DNA of 64,000 bases, taken from Chrysopilus asiliformis (taxonomy: Eukaryota > Arthropoda > Insecta > Diptera > Rhagionidae). The stretch lies in contig OZ035962.1 of the NCBI GenBank assembly GCA_964034945.1, positions 73,981,597-74,045,596 of the forward strand, read 5' to 3'. Below, piece by piece: positions 45,035 to 58,854 of the stretch (its first letter is position 1; every line of letters begins with the position of its first letter). The notes under the pieces are model-generated. The model did not search any database, had not been told where the DNA came from, and worked only from the letters and a program-made list of their open reading frames with translations. The position numbers and the translations under genes are program-made.

Positions 45035-46932
45035 TGAGTTCTCCTTCGTTTGCACCTTGCTTTTATGTGACCAAATGGCACCCCATTGAAGTTTCATTGA
45101 AGCGTCATTGAGAGCTTTAAAGTATACTGAAAGCAAGTACTGTAAATGCTCGGAATAGTGTAAACCCCTTACTTACGTGTCAGTGACTTGCTTCCAGTCA
45201 TTGAAACGAGTAGAAAGGCTTTCTACTTATTTCAGTGGCTAAAACGAATACATGAATACCAAGCCGCATAAAAACGATCCGGTTCTATGTATGTGTGTTT
45301 CGATTCATTTTATATTTTCTGTTTTGCCGGAGAACGTCTTAATATTTTATCGAAAAAAAACAACACGAATATAATAAACTTGTCGGCAACAAACAGTTTC
45401 ATGTGAAACTCCTAAATTTTTTGACCAAAAAAGTGTCGTGATATTTTTTCTCAGAAAATTTTAGGTTAAGCGTCATTGAGACCTCTCAAGTAGACTGAAA
45501 GCCACTAAACATTCAGCCAGATTCTTTCTTTTCAAGTGGAACGAAAACATAATTATTTTATAAACATAAAATAAAATAAATATTTTTTCTGTTATGATCC
45601 TTATTACAATAATTCTAGAGCCACGACATATTTTTTGATTTATTTTGTAATTGTGTTGATTGTTTTTTTTTTCGTGTGAAACTATGTATTTTAATTGGGT
45701 TCCAATATGATTTAATGCAAACACTACCTAAAGTCATAAAATTTGAACGTCTATACTATCGGATGATCATAATTAAGTAAATAGTTCTACAATATTTAAT
45801 CAACATCAAATAATTACAATAACATATAATTATGTTGTGTAACGGTGGTGGTAATTTGATAAGCAATATTTATGAATTAGTAAATTCCTTTAGGAATAGC
45901 ATTGTAAAGTGCCATAATTTGCATAGATCATATCAAATTGAATCAGTTGAAAATGATTGTTAGTTAATGCATAACGCCAATACAGATGATCAATTTATGA
46001 TAAAAGATTGGCGTTAGTTAATTTCATATAATATTATGCGGCTATTCAATGATATTGTATTGTATTTTATTTATCTAAATGTCAATAATAAACACAAATT
46101 ATTTCAATTAAAGGATTTATATCGTATAATCATTAGAATAAGTTGAGTCAGTAAGTAACTAAGTAATTGTTTCTATAATCGTTATTAATGGCGGTGGTAT
46201 AATAAATTAATGCCAAGCAAATGTCATCGAATTTAGTACAATTTATGAAATCTTATTCAGGATGAGATGGCTAGCAGTATATTTATTGATATACGTGTAT
46301 CTTCTTTATGACAATGACCGATATAGATATTCATTCATGGCCTACTTGATATGACAAGTAATTAGTATTGATTCCTCATTTACTTTAAATAATTCGAGAT
46401 GTGTAGTCCGATACATAAATGGATATTCATTCATCATTTTTTCTTGCCGAAGTGACAATAAAGTTCAAGTAAAGCAAACGATAAAAACGTATGCGTGTGT
46501 GATTTTGTTGATATATGTATATCTTTTGATGGATACAAGATATGTTTTTCTTTAATTCTGTTTCTATAATATTTTTTTTTGTCAAAAAAAAAAAACAAAT
46601 TCTAATTACTTTCGAAACCTAATTGGTTTAATTTTTTTCTGATCCTTAAGTGAAGAGTTAAAATGCGGTTTTCTCATCGGCCTACGAAAATCGTTAAAAA
46701 AATAAAATCATCTATTAAAAACGGTCAATACCCATCTACTAATAACAGATTTACTGGAATTTTTGGATTATAACAATTAGAGAAAAAATATTGTTTTTAA
46801 TCAGAGTCGTCCACCTTTGGCTCACTAAGCTCCTTACATGGTTAAAATTTTTATCCATAGCGACAGAGCATTTTACGCAATTATGACCAATATTGTCACA
46901 TTTTAAGTTCTATCTCGTAAAAACTTGTGTAA
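45035..46932. other. AT-rich stretch without a gene
   Basis: No supported open frame, RNA or transposon end. The sequence from about 45700 to 46600 is of low complexity. Confidence 0.5.
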
Positions 46933-47281
46933 AGGCTCAACTATGATAGACATAAGAACGCATATGTAGCTGCATATGTCATTTCCAGAATAAGAAAGTC
47001 AGTGTTAATACCCACAATAGACATGTGTCAAGAGTGTTGCCACTTTCAAACCTTCGTTGAACATTCGTTAAGCATGAATAATTCGACACAAATGGAACTG
47101 GCATATGTAAATAGTGAACATAACCTAAAATTTTAGAGTGAATTTAATAATATTGTGGCCATATTAATTTCCACTTGAGGTAAAATGAAGATTAGCTTTT
47201 ATGTTGAGAGCTATGTATGTCAACATTCGTTGGGAATTTGACATTTACATATGCGCTCTTATGTCTATCATAGTTGAGCCT
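46933..47281. mobile_element. Harbinger-like MITE
   Basis: The ends AGGCTCAACTATGATAGACA and complement continue as TAAGANCGCATATGTA and are flanked by the 3-bp duplication TAA (46930-46932, 47282-47284). It ends four bases from the start of the next element. Confidence 0.85.
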
Positions 47282-47285
47282 TAAG

Positions 47286-48428
47286 CAGGGAATAAACGCT
47301 CACGCATGCCCTACAACATTTCATGTTGTCACGCCAATTTGAGCGTGTGTAGTGCTGACGGACAACAAAAACTCGTGTTGGCGATCATGATCGCCAAATA
47401 TCAAATTATCTTTGATTTTTGTGGGCGTGGCTTAGGTTGGCCAACATGATCGCAGGTGTATTGCTGTGATGTAGGACATTCGTTCATTCTTGTGAAATTT
47501 TTGAACGAGTAACATCTGTTGAAGTGAAAAAGTGAATTCAAGAAAACAATTAGAAGTGCAATAAAATAATAAAAATGGCTTCTTTGAAAGACAAAACATT
47601 TTGGGAAGAATTTTTCGAAATACTTCATCCTCATTCTGCAAATTCCAAAACGACCTTATCTCCTTAAAAAGTTGGTAACGAATGAAGACTGACAGCATGA
47701 TCGATACGTGTGTAGCAAAACCAACTTTTGGAGTGACAGCAATGATTACCTAATATAGATGGGAAGTAAACGGAAGTTTCCGTTTACCTACGGCAGAGAA
47801 AAGAGATGCGCGATAAAAAAAAGTCACCGAGCAACACCATCTTTCCCTTTTTTTCCTTCATGTCATATGGAGTTAAAGAAAAAACAAGAAACTTGTCGTT
47901 TAGTCAGGGCTAAACCAAGCGAGATTTTCATATCCTTATAGCAGTCAAAAACTTGTATTATATTTACACAACCCTTGCACTAACACCATCATGCTTCCGA
48001 CAGCGGCCTGACAGCTCACGAAAATTTTCAAGCAAATTATAACACTTTTTTAGTATTTAAATCGCGAAATACACTAAAAATCAACGAAATTAACACGAAA
48101 ACTAAATTTTCCACCGAAATTGGTGGTTTGTTTTGATTTTTAACTAACTGACTGCTGAGAATCAAATTTGTGTATTGCCATTGTGCGATTTTTTTATGGT
48201 TTTTCCGAGGCGCATTACAACTAATTACGCATTACAACTGAGATGTGGGAACACTTGAGATGAGGCCGCACACATAAATAACTCAGTATTCACACAGAAA
48301 TTGAAACCGCCAGCATGTCGCTAGTTGTCCCTCTCTCAAACCAAATATTTTAGGAGAACTTTCTTATCTATATTAGGTAATCATTGGTGACAGCATGTTG
48401 TAGGGCAAGAGTGAGCGTTTATTCCCTG
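47286..48428. mobile_element. Transposon with CAGGGAATAAACGC ends
   Basis: The left end CAGGGAATAAACGCTCAC, then GCCCTACAACAT, is repeated inverted at 48388-48428. A second inverted pair lies inside (ATGATTACCTAATATAGAT at about 47741 and its inverse at about 48367), suggesting another element nested within. No transposase is recognised. The ends look hAT-like but I could not find a clean 8-bp duplication. Confidence 0.7.
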
Positions 48429-48516
48429 TTTTAAGGATTAAACAGCGGACGAAAAATGAGCGAATTTTATTTATTCTTTCAATAGCATTTCTTCGGTTGA
48501 TGTGAGAGGTTGTGTG

Positions 48517-49161
48517 CAGGGATGTCGCATGGGCCCAATTTTTTGTATCCACTTTTTTACCAAAAAAGTATCCAAAAAATATCCAAATAAGCTCTATTAT
48601 AAATAAGCTCAATTTCAACTTAATATATTTTCTTCCACTTGTCTTTTCTTTCTTTTCTTGTCACCAATTGCTATCGAAATTAATCCTAACCTAAAAAATT
48701 CGTCTTTAAAGTTTAAAAAAAAAATTTGCCAGCCCAGTCACTCCAATTGAATATGGTGTTTGGAAAATCAACTAAAATACCAAGGTGTATAGTATATTAT
48801 TCTTTGCAGATATCAGTATTGATATATGAGCCGTTTATATCTGAAAGTGGTTTAAGTCCATTCTCAAACATTATGTGAATTTAATTGTTTTGCGATTTTC
48901 ATTACAATCGAATTCGAATATTTTTCAAAATGGACTTAAACCACTTTCAAATAAAACAGTTCAAAGTGTTGCCATTTCTGCACATATCTAAAATATGTTT
49001 CAAATTGTAAAAAAATTAACAAAATTTCATTGAAGTTAAGTTTTTTAATCGAATGTATCCATTAAAAGGGTTTTCTGAAAAAAAGTATCTTTGTATCCAA
49101 AATCGATTTTTGATAAAAAATGTATCCAAAAAGATACAATTGTATCAAAACGACATCCCTG
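48517..49161. mobile_element. hAT-type element, non-autonomous
   Basis: The ends CAGGGATGTCG and CGACATCCCTG are flanked by the 8-bp duplication GTTGTGTG (48509-48516, 49162-49169). GTATCCAAAA-type repeats occur near both ends. Confidence 0.92.
48842..48950. mobile_element. Small foldback MITE inside the hAT element
   Basis: The arms TGAAAGTGGTTTAAGTCCAT and complement surround an AT-rich centre. Confidence 0.75.
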
Positions 49162-49197
49162 GTTGTGTGTCACTTTTTTTTCTCTGGTTGACTGATG

Positions 49198-49515
49198 CAC
49201 AGTGAGGTACAAAAACTCACGTCATGAACTAAGTATCTTTCATACTTTTATTTTCAATAGTAAAGCGCTCATACTCTGATTCATATTGAGGAAAACAATT
49301 TCTAGGTATTGTAGAAAAAAATGGAAATTTGCAGTATTTAAAATGTGATAAAATGTGCAAAAATGAAAAAATTTGAGTGCTATTATAATGCTTTGCAATT
49401 TTATTCTGGCCGGGTGGACTCTTTTCTTGGTGAGATCTAATAAAATAAAATGAAAAAGTAAAAAATTAAAAAGTCGAAAGTTTATTTGAGATAAAAATTT
49501 TGTGATCCACTGTGT
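49198..49515. mobile_element. Possible MITE
   Basis: CACAGTGAGGTACAAAA at the left and the complement of CACAGTGGATCACAAAA at the right suggest terminal repeats. No target duplication was found. Confidence 0.4.
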
Positions 49516-50520
49516 TTATATGACATCAGCTTGCCACTGAGAACGTGAGTGCACCACTATCTCAATTTTGTTTTTCTGTTCAATAGCAGACCGAAAAATT
49601 GCAAGTAGTTGTAGGATGGCTCAAAATTAAACAAATGCCGATATTTTAATATATATTATTTAGAACCGAACAGTTTTACAAATTATTTTAGAATGACGAA
49701 TATTAAAATAAAAGTAATATAGTGATTTTAAAATATTACTATGTTTAAAGGATTTCAATATCACAAAGTAGTTCATATTAAATATACATTTCCTACATAG
49801 TGGCAATCCAAAAATATCTAAATTGGACATCTCTGTTTTAAATTGTTTGTAAATTCCAGAAACGGGTACTTACAGAAAAAAGAAGAGGTGAAGATTGATA
49901 TAAAGTATTGTATTTTAGTCTACATTAGAGTATTGGCAAAGGTTAGGTAAATAAAGATAAGAAACCTAGAACAAATTTTGGGGCCCCAAGGAATTCGAAA
50001 ACGGAAATGGAATCTCTACATTCCCTTGCAAAGCAATTTTTGTCCCTGATATTATGACTCCTAAGTGTAAAAAAAATAAAAATATTTAAATTGTATGCGG
50101 TACTTAATTGGGATTCATACCCCACAGTATTTCCAATACATCTATGAAAAGTTCTGTTATTGCTTATGTTTAGTTATCCAATCTTTGGTATTGATTTATT
50201 TGATTGAAATCGGTTGAGCCGTTTTCGCGTGCTTTTGAAACAAACCATTTTGATTAATATAACTGTTTTTTGATTCAATTGATGAAAATCTGTGTGCAAA
50301 TCAGAATTTTTATGAAAATCTAAAATTAAAAATTACCTTCGTTAGAATTTTATCATACGTGTAGATTCTAGATAGATGGAATTATGAACGAAACTATCGA
50401 GGCATGAAACCTAAGCCCATATTTTTGCAACAGATTTGGATACAAGTACTTTTTTCAAATTTCTGGGAAACTTTTGGAGCTAATTTGTGCTAAAGCTGTG
50501 AGGTAGAAAAATTTTACAAA
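49516..50520. other. AT-rich stretch without a gene
   Basis: No supported open frame, RNA or repeat boundary. Confidence 0.45.
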
Positions 50521-50522
50521 TA

Positions 50523-50622
50523 CAGTCGAACCTGGATAAGGGGGACCACACGGGATTGTTCCACGGTTCCCATTTATAGAGATTTTACACTTACCTAGGT
50601 TATACTTATCCAGGTTTGATTG
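50523..50622. mobile_element. Pogo-like MITE (100 bases)
   Basis: The ends CAGTCGAACCTGGATAAG and complement of CAATCAAACCTGGATAAG resemble the ends of pogo/Tigger elements (CAGT, GAACC, TAA). TA lies on both sides. Confidence 0.8.
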
Positions 50623-50624
50623 TA

Positions 50625-52202
50625 TAATATTCCTTAGCTGTATACCTCCTCACTAGTTAAATGCATTAATTAAATGGATTTGAACGGAATTCAATTAATA
50701 ATGCATTTAGAAGTGAAATTTCATTTAATGCGAAAATATATCTAAGGTCTGTTTTAAAAAAATTGTTGAATCTTTATCTCGTCGTTCTGTGATTTTCATT
50801 TTGATTTAGCTTTGTTAAGTTTCACGTCGCTTTTTTACTCAAGGGGAAGTCGGCCAAAATGAATGAATGGTTCGGTCCTTCGTTTTAGCTCTAAATCAGT
50901 ACTTATATCCAGGATATTAACTTTGTCAATCCTGATTGTCATAAAGTATCTCTTTGGACATACGCAATAAGAAGTAAACAAACGTCTTTTACAACTAATT
51001 CAATTATATTGTTTTACGGTAAGCCGGGATGAATCCCCGGATATCTGGTTATTCCCAACTTCTGGTCATCTTTAATTAAATTCCGGATTTGACGATGCCA
51101 CATAAGAAGCAACCAACAGCCAGATCTAGAGCCAGGAATTGTTGTGCTATTTCTCATGTCATCGTCTAGTAGATCAACCCCCAATTCTTAGAAAAGTAAA
51201 CCCCAAAAAACATACAGAAATGGAATGAAAGAAAGATGGAAACATTCCAGTAGGGAGAGATGGTAGTCTGAGGCATAACACAGAAAAAAATAAAATAAAC
51301 GAAAGAACATTGTGAAAATATATCTCTGGGGCAGAAAAGCAGAAAAATAATGTTTCCGAAGCTTTCGAGCTTTCCAGACATTTCCCAGCTCTACTTTAGA
51401 TGGACCAAGTTGACTTGTGTCGCGTAAATTTGATGGAATGATGGTGACTATGCTATAGCTTCCGAAATATGTCCACGAGATACTGGTCACCGTTTTTTTT
51501 TCGTTATCCTCTTACCGCCTCCACATCCTTGGTGCGAGATCCTTTGATTTTTATGGGTAGGCTTGAGGTCCTTCAAGTGAACAATTTCTTGAGCAATTTC
51601 GCTAAATATTTAACGCCGTAGGGGGATAACAAAAATGGGTCTCAGCACTTGTTGTGATTAATGAGTTTGTTTGTCACTCTCGGGATTTATACTTAGAAAG
51701 TAAAAAGTTTTCAAGCTGTTTTCCTTCAGCATAAAAACACCAACAGCAAAGATAATACGAATAAAAATATCTCATGTGAACAGCACATAACATTCTTATA
51801 CAAAATCTACGTTTGTATACAATTTACACAATAACCCGATGAATAAAATATTAGTTTATATAAAAACTAGCTTGCATATCCGTCATTGACGGGTCAAAGT
51901 TTTTTTTTTGAAGAATTTTTCGCCAAAAAAACTAGAAAAAACTTTTGAAAGAAAAACGTCATCTCTTCAGAATTTAAATTTTTATAACACCAGCGGCCCC
52001 GAAAACCCTCTAATAAACCGAGGAAAAATGGGGAAAAAATATGTCGTAAGTCTAGTTACAACATTATTAGCAGGAGATTTTTTGTTCATTATATTGTAAG
52101 TCGAGTTACAACATTTGAAGTTTGAAAAGGCAAAATTTTAAAAACATCGTAATTACTACTTACGATGTCTAGCTATTGAAAAATCTCCAAAAAGAAATGT
52201 GA
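50625..52202. other. Stretch without a gene
   Basis: No supported coding region. The two overlapping minus-strand frames near 51166-51490 have hydrophobic, T-rich composition only. From about 52030 the TAAGTCNAGTTACAAC motif described in the findings begins. Confidence 0.45.
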
Positions 52203-52447
52203 CCAGTGTTCAAACCCCTCCCATTTCTACTCTTTCTCAACCTGAGGAAGAACGAAAAACGATCGTTCCGACTCCTACGAACAGCAGCGTCGTGCTCCAA
52301 ATTTCTCTCTTTAGAGAGTGGTCGCACTTGCAAATCGTTTTCGTTCTCGAGATCGAGAGTCGAAAACCGAAGCAAATGTTTCTGACGTTTGGAGCGAAAC
52401 TTTAAAACGAAAAGAACGAAATAATAAAATAAAGTTTAGAACACTGG
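52203..52447. mobile_element. Short MITE with CCAGTGTTC ends
   Basis: The ends CCAGTGTTCAAAC and complement of CCAGTGTTCTAAAC pair. Flanking sequence before and after belongs to one family D-like repeat. Confidence 0.65.
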
Positions 52448-53792
52448 TTGTAACTCGACTTACGATACTTGTATTTTTCGATACCGTAACATGACTTAAA
52501 ACATTCGACTTAAATTAAAACTCCGAAGAAAAACATCGTAACATATGAAAAATCTGACTAAATGTTGTAAGTCGACATACGATATTCTTGCTTGGAGAAA
52601 TATGAATTTTGTGAAAAAAATATAAATGTTAAAGTTAAAAAACTTTAGTAAAAATTCGTGATACCGTTATTATTTTTTGTAGACGTATTTTTATCTGAAA
52701 AAAATTGTTCAATCTTTATCTTGTTTCGTAATGTCAATAACTCAAAAATGTCGTAACTCGAGTTACGATTGTCCTGCACGAAAGCGTCGATATAGATATG
52801 AATTTTTATATTACACAATCTGAAATATCTCGATAACGGTAAAAGATAGCCGGTAACAACACCAGACAAAATTGTGACAAATATTAATCTCTTCAATTGA
52901 TCTCGTACATTTAGCCACCTAAACCCGTGAGTTTTCAAGAGAATCGCAAAAACTGATTTTTTTGGTTGAAATAATGGTATATCACGACGTCGATTTGAGT
53001 TATGCAATACAGGGTAAAAATGTAGGAAATTTTATTATTTCCAACTTTTGTCTGTCAGATTTGCAGAAAGACATGTTTTAATATGTCTCAAATCGACCCC
53101 GGGGTATTCGGGAAATATTTTTTAGGCAAAATTAAGACTTCGAAATTTTTTATGAGTTCAATACTTTATTATACTTCGTATGAGAAAGTAAAAAAGAAGA
53201 AGCTGGAACTAGGAACCAGCATCAGTTGTCGTACGGGAGCATCATCTAGGAAACAGGAAGTGAGTGAATGGCTATAGGCATAATAAGATAAAAAAGGCTA
53301 AGAAATATAATCGAGATTTTTTTAAATGCATACATGCGTCTTGAAATGTTTTAATGCTACTTAAAGACTTTAATGCCTGAACTTTCCCGACTTGTACGTA
53401 ATCCGATACGAGATAAGAGGGATTCGATGCGAAGAAACTCTGATGAGGTAGATTTATTTAAGGTGTACGAGTCATTCGCAAAAAAAAAAAATTATATAGA
53501 ATTAAAGTAAACATTGGAGCTATTTAAAAGAAACTACAGTGCAAGCTTCCATAAGTGGGCACTCACGATATCAAGATTTATGTCCGATTATTGGAAGTAT
53601 TCATTTCCCACTGTTTCACACATTTGGAACAACGAATTTGATGTCCGCAAAATGTCCACAAAGGGAGCTTTTATTGAAAATTTTCACGATGTTTTTGTAT
53701 ATGCATTTAAAATTGGTTAAAAATTAAAGGCTGTAAATAGAAAACTGTTTTTTTCCTTAAATTTTTACCTACTAGAGTAATAAAAACTGTTT
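52448..53792. other. Family D-like repeats and AT-rich sequence
   Basis: 52448-53210 has phrases of family D (GATCTCGTACATTTAGCC, CCCGTGAGTTTTCAAGAG, TTTAGGCAAAATTAAGACTT, ATACTTTATTATACTTCGTA). 53210-53792 shows no feature. Confidence 0.5.
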
Positions 53793-54720
53793 ACATGCTG
53801 GACTTTGCGCCGACAATTTTTGAAGCAGGCGATGAAAAATGGATTACGTATGGACACAGTGTGAAAAACATCAATGGACACAGTGTGAAAAACATCGTGG
53901 TCGAAGCTAGATGAAGCTGCGCAGACAATGCCAAAGCCAGGACTGATGCTGAGAATGGGGATGCTGTGTGTTTGATGGGACTGAAAGGAAATCGTACATC
54001 ATGAGATGTTATTGGTTAGCCAAATGATTGATTCTGCACTTTACGGCGAGCTATTAGAGGCGAGCGATTGAGGAAAACCGATCAGAATTGATCAACAGGA
54101 AAAGTATTGTATTCCATAACGACAACGGCAGACCGCACACATCTTTGATGACTCGCCAAAAATTGAGAGACTTTGGTTACGAAGTTTTAATGCGTTCACC
54201 GTATAGTCATAGAATAAGGAATATATAGAAAAAAACTCTGCCGAACAAATTTTTGACAAATTTACCCTTCGAAGGGGGGAAAAATGTCCCTATCATTCAC
54301 TAGCTACGGCCTAAAAGTTAATTACTTTTAGACTAGGGAGCACGAAGCAGAGAGAACATTTTCTAATCATTTTCGTCGTATCTATTCAATGAGATGGATA
54401 AATCGAATGGATAATTTTTTCCGTGTTACATCGGATCCTCTTGCTTCATCTCACAGTGGAAAAATTTTCTCTAAAAATTTGTTCTAAGAGTTTATTCTCT
54501 AGATTATTTGTTCTCTGGTATAGTGCTGATCTCGCATCATTGGACTACCATTTGTTTGTGGGGGTATGCAACACTCCCTTGCTGGTGAAAAGTTGGTTTC
54601 AAAAGAGACCTGTGGAAATGGCTTGGCTCAGTTTTTTCTTGGGAACAATCCCAAGTAGCACCGGAGGGTACTGGCGCCCTGTCTAAAGACTACAGGTCCA
54701 ATTATCAGACGAAATGTCCA
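53793..54720 (+). pseudogene. Mariner transposase relic, split by MITE K
   Basis: Fragments in several frames match the catalytic half of mariner transposase: GDEKWITYGHSVKN, a MLCVWWD segment, and MRSPYS, then, after the insertion, ADLASLDYHLF. Stops and frameshifts are frequent. The insertion at 54208-54517 cuts the SPYSADL motif near the third catalytic Asp. I could not place the terminal repeats, so the outer limits are approximate. Confidence 0.82.
54208..54517 (+). mobile_element. hAT-like MITE K, copy 2
   Basis: Inserted in mariner with the duplication GTATAGT (54201-54207, 54518-54524). It begins CATAGAATAAGG and ends TTGTTCTCTG, and is a close inverted match to 40454-40762. An open frame starting MLHRILLLHLTVEKF occurs in both copies; it comes from the shared sequence and I do not regard it as a gene. 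Confidence 0.9.
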
Positions 54721-54724
54721 AGTC

Positions 54725-57700
54725 ACGCCCTATTTAAATCCCTCAAAGACGTATTTTCTTATAAGACATATCTGCTGCACGAGAAGAAGACCGAATGAAT
54801 AGGTATCCTTAGGAACGCACAAACTGAAAGCAAAAACTGACAGATTGACGTGTTATAGGGTGTAATTTCCGTCTAAAAATGCCTATTGGGCGTAAAATCA
54901 TTCCAACCGTCTACGATTCGTCGACAAAAGTTTTCGCCCAAGAGGTCGAAACTTGTAAACGAGGCGTCCTCCGTACGCCCTATTGTGCTTTTTGGGAAGA
55001 TAGCCTTTTTACCAATAATCACAAATAAAAATTTGAAACAAACCTTTTTCTCTCTGACCAGGCTCTCAAAATTTTCAAGCATACAAAATGCATTTTTGTC
55101 ATTTTTTTCAAATTTTTGCCCCCGGGCGGTGCCGTTTTGTCTTGGCATGACCCTGCCTACAGGATATATAACCACAAAAAAAAAATTCCAAACGTCGTGC
55201 TGCGCGACATAATTTTACAAATTTCTCCATTCAAACATCCTCTGTCTTTATATTCTGATTAGGTAACCTAACTAAACACATTTTCTAAATAATTTATAGC
55301 TCATACACATAATTTTGATGTGTTTAGATATTTTCAATCTTAATGGTTCAAGTTTCTTGTCAAGTTTAATCTGACTAATTAATCGAAACCAATTTTCATT
55401 AATCACCGGAACACCCAGTTCCACCCTCAGACACATAAATTTTTTTTTGTCGTTTTTTGGATATCGTATTACGAATTATATTCGCATAAGGACAACTTCA
55501 AAGTTTACTGATAGAAACAAACTTGACATACATCTTGAACAGAGCATAATTTTTGGGGATCTCAATATTTGTCAATCTATGGTTTTAGTGAACCCTTGGC
55601 TACGAAGATGGGTCGGAGTAACTACCACTCAATCCTCAGCTACAACCGCAAAAAATCAAGTTTTATCCACCTTATAGTCACTTTCGGTTATACTAAGGAG
55701 TTTCTACTTTCCAAACCTCTGTATATATATAACATTGTGTTTTCCTGCCCTTATGTTCTATTGCGCCCTTTCCAGTCAATGTCATGAATAATTGATGTGA
55801 GCACATAGCAAGGAGGCATGGCTGAAGAGGAGCAAAATGAAAACATGCGGCAAGAATGTCCTATGAAGTAAGAATCCGAAAACTACCTCCCACCTCCTCA
55901 AGGAGAAGGCATTGAAAAACAAAAAGGTACCTTATAGTCGCATTGATGGTCGGTTACCCTACTATATACATTCATAGTGCCATGCGAAAGCAAATTGGTT
56001 CTTAAGAAATTTGCGGTTTTGACAAACCCTTTTCATCTCTTCAAAGATAGTACACTTTGATTAATTAATTTTATCGTATTCTCGGCAAGTAAAATCCTTC
56101 TACTTTACCGATCAACAAAGCCGATCCTTCTCATTTTCGGGGTAATCCTTTCTCAAGACAAAAAAAAAAGAAATTATCTTTCCTCATTTTCTACTTATTT
56201 GTGTTAGCGACGTCGTCGTTGTCTTTCCTTATATTCACTCATCTATTGGGAACATTTTATTCAAAAAACAAAACGAAAAAAAAATCGACAAGATTACTTT
56301 AAATATTTTTAGGTTAGGTCTCGTTATCTTATACCATCTAATACCCGACCACATTCTCCGCAAGTACCGCAATCTAAATCCATATAGCGTCATGACATTC
56401 AGCGCTTTGTTCTTTCAGCTTAGTTCAGCCCAACATAGCTATCAACGTACTAAAAAAAACTACCCGATTTAACATAAAAATAGCAATAAGGGTCCTTCTT
56501 AATTGAGTCTCTCGTAAATGGTTATATCTTGACACCAGCGACCGTCGAAAAGGAGAAAGCATTTGTTTTTATATGTTGAATGCTATTATAGCTACGAAGA
56601 AATATAGAATTGAGCTTTTCAAGGTCCTTAAGCGTGAATAGGTTAAGAATTTTCCAAATACACCATTAGAGGCATAGAGAAAGGAGTACGGGATCCCACA
56701 GGGCGCGGTAAGGATTGTGATGGGTATGATGGTGGTAAACAAAAGCAAAGTGAAATTTTTTTTGCTTGTTTAAGCGGAAAAGTTAATTTGCAAAGTGTTT
56801 AAAAAGCGGCAAGGCGAACGTTGTACTTGTTGTGGAGGCTGTAGGTGTTTTCGTCGGCAGAAAATTTCGCTGGGTTCACGTCTTTTCAGCCAGAAATCCA
56901 CCTTTATCCATCCATTTGAACTTCCCGACAAACTCGCTGACTTACAGCTATTCATCCATTCATATAACTTTTATAACACTGAAATACGTATAGAAAAAAC
57001 CATAAAATTTGCTGAATATGCTAAGTAGAGGGGGAAAAGGAGTGTGAGCAGGTAACACCACATTTTGTTTACCCTTGTGTGCGATGCCCTTTTATCCCAC
57101 AGGAGATAATCATGTGATTGTTCCGCGATTATTACCATTTAACCCCGGAGGCCAAAGAAGTGGAAATGTTGATTTTTGTGGAACTTTCTTTTATTTTTCA
57201 TTTCGTTTGTTTTATTTGAATTTTTCGCTTGCACCCTTAGCGCGGATCCGTACAATTTGTAACCTTTTGCGGAAATTGTGGAATGAATCGATGCCAGAAA
57301 TTCACAGGCAGTAAAAATCTTTGAAATCAATTTAAAAAGGAAAACACATCAAAACGCAATAAGTTTATTTGCCAAATCATGAATCATTCGTTATACGCAC
57401 ATTAGCCTTAAGCAATTTCACTTAATGATGACTTTAAAAAAATATCAGTTGTGGTCAACACAAAACTTTCTTCTACAAAATCTACGACCCTGCGAATTTA
57501 CGCTAGAGCCCTGTCGCGTTGTCAACCTAAGACGACCTCCCAATAAATTCTTGGTTTATTCAAAAATATCAAAAACGTACAAAATTTGAGATAACTTGAG
57601 AACTGTAAAAGATATCAATTTACGGTAAATGGCAAAAATGTAGAAAATGTTAACATCTTTAATTATTGTTTTAACTGATTTGTCGAAAAACCGTTAGTTT

Positions 57701-58854
57701 GCAAATTATTCGCAAACATATGATTTTTTACATATTAATGAAAATATCTCAATAACGGTAAAAGATAACGGATAACGGTAAAAGACAAAATTATGCAGAA
57801 TGCCATTCTCATTAATTCACTTCATACATTCAGTCAGCAAAAACCCGTTAGTTTTCGAGATAATCGCAACAAACTGTTTTTTTTTGGAAATAACGGTTTA
57901 TCTCGATAACGGGTTGAGATATCGAGTTATAGCTAAAGACAAAAGTGTGGGAAATTTTATTTTCTCCAAGTTTTGTCATACTTAAGGCCACTAAAAAACG
58001 CGTAGTTTGGGAGTAAATCGAGAAAAACGAAATTGAGATTTTTGAAAAACCGCCATTTTGGATACTTCCGGTTAACGGATTTCCACCAAAAGTTGATAGG
58101 ATCGTCCCATTTCAGGACCCAACATGCCTATAAAATTTCATGGCGCTAGCTCTATTAGTTTTTGAGAAATCTTGTACACATACTGACAGACAGACTGACA
58201 GACTGACAGACAGACTGACAGACAGAAATACATTTTTTAAATATGACTCCAATCGACTCAGGAGTGATCGGGAAATGTTTTTTAGGCAAAATTAAGAGGT
58301 CGAAATTTTTCATGAATACAATACTTTATTATACTCCGTAGAAGAAAGTAAAAAGCGTGTGTTTTCGTTTTGGTTTTTTGGGACATTGGAATTCTCTCGA
58401 GTGAAAATCATTTTACGCTTATTTTTATGCGATCGACGGTAGGTAATATGGTAAAGTTTAGATTATTACGGAAATGATGAATTGAATTATAAAGTTTTAT
58501 GGTTTTAATATTGCTGAATTGAAATTTCGTTGAGAATTTTAGCAATTCGAGTTTAATAAAAAAATATAGTAATACGAGCAGAATCAGAAGGCAAACTGTG
58601 TAATGAAAGAGATTGAAGGGAAGTTAATAATAGACGGCTTCCGTATGGGTTTACATACAGTATAGTGAAACCTTTGAATTCTAAATATTCATATTTTCAG
58701 AACTATGGGCACCTAGGATTTTAACTGCTGAAATTTCAGACAAACTAATTGCGTCCATAACTATATATATTTTTTTACATAAATATTGGAGCGAATGTCA
58801 ATCTTCTTTTGTTAGTTAAATTCAAATCTTTAAATTATTCAAAAGTCTATAGAG
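54725..58854. other. Stretch without a recognised gene
   Basis: 55200-57400 has more balanced composition than its surroundings but no open frame with a recognisable domain; the frames at 54886, 55447, 56795 and 57075 lack motifs. 57590-58350 is family D. I see no RNA gene. Confidence 0.45.
57590..58350. repeat. Family D dispersed repeat
   Basis: Phrases such as AACCCGTTAGTTTTCGAGAT, CTTCCGGTTAACGG, TTTTGAGAAATCTTGTACAC, a GACAGACAGACT microsatellite (about 58187-58232) and the end ATACTTTATTATACTCCGTA recur at 25480-25800, 44050, 53080 and in the G elements. Confidence 0.7.

Noticed and set aside
54423..54686. Conserved open frame MLHRILLLHLTVEKF, also at 40354-40548
   Set aside because: It is conserved only because both are copies of MITE K, and it runs beyond the element into unrelated sequence.
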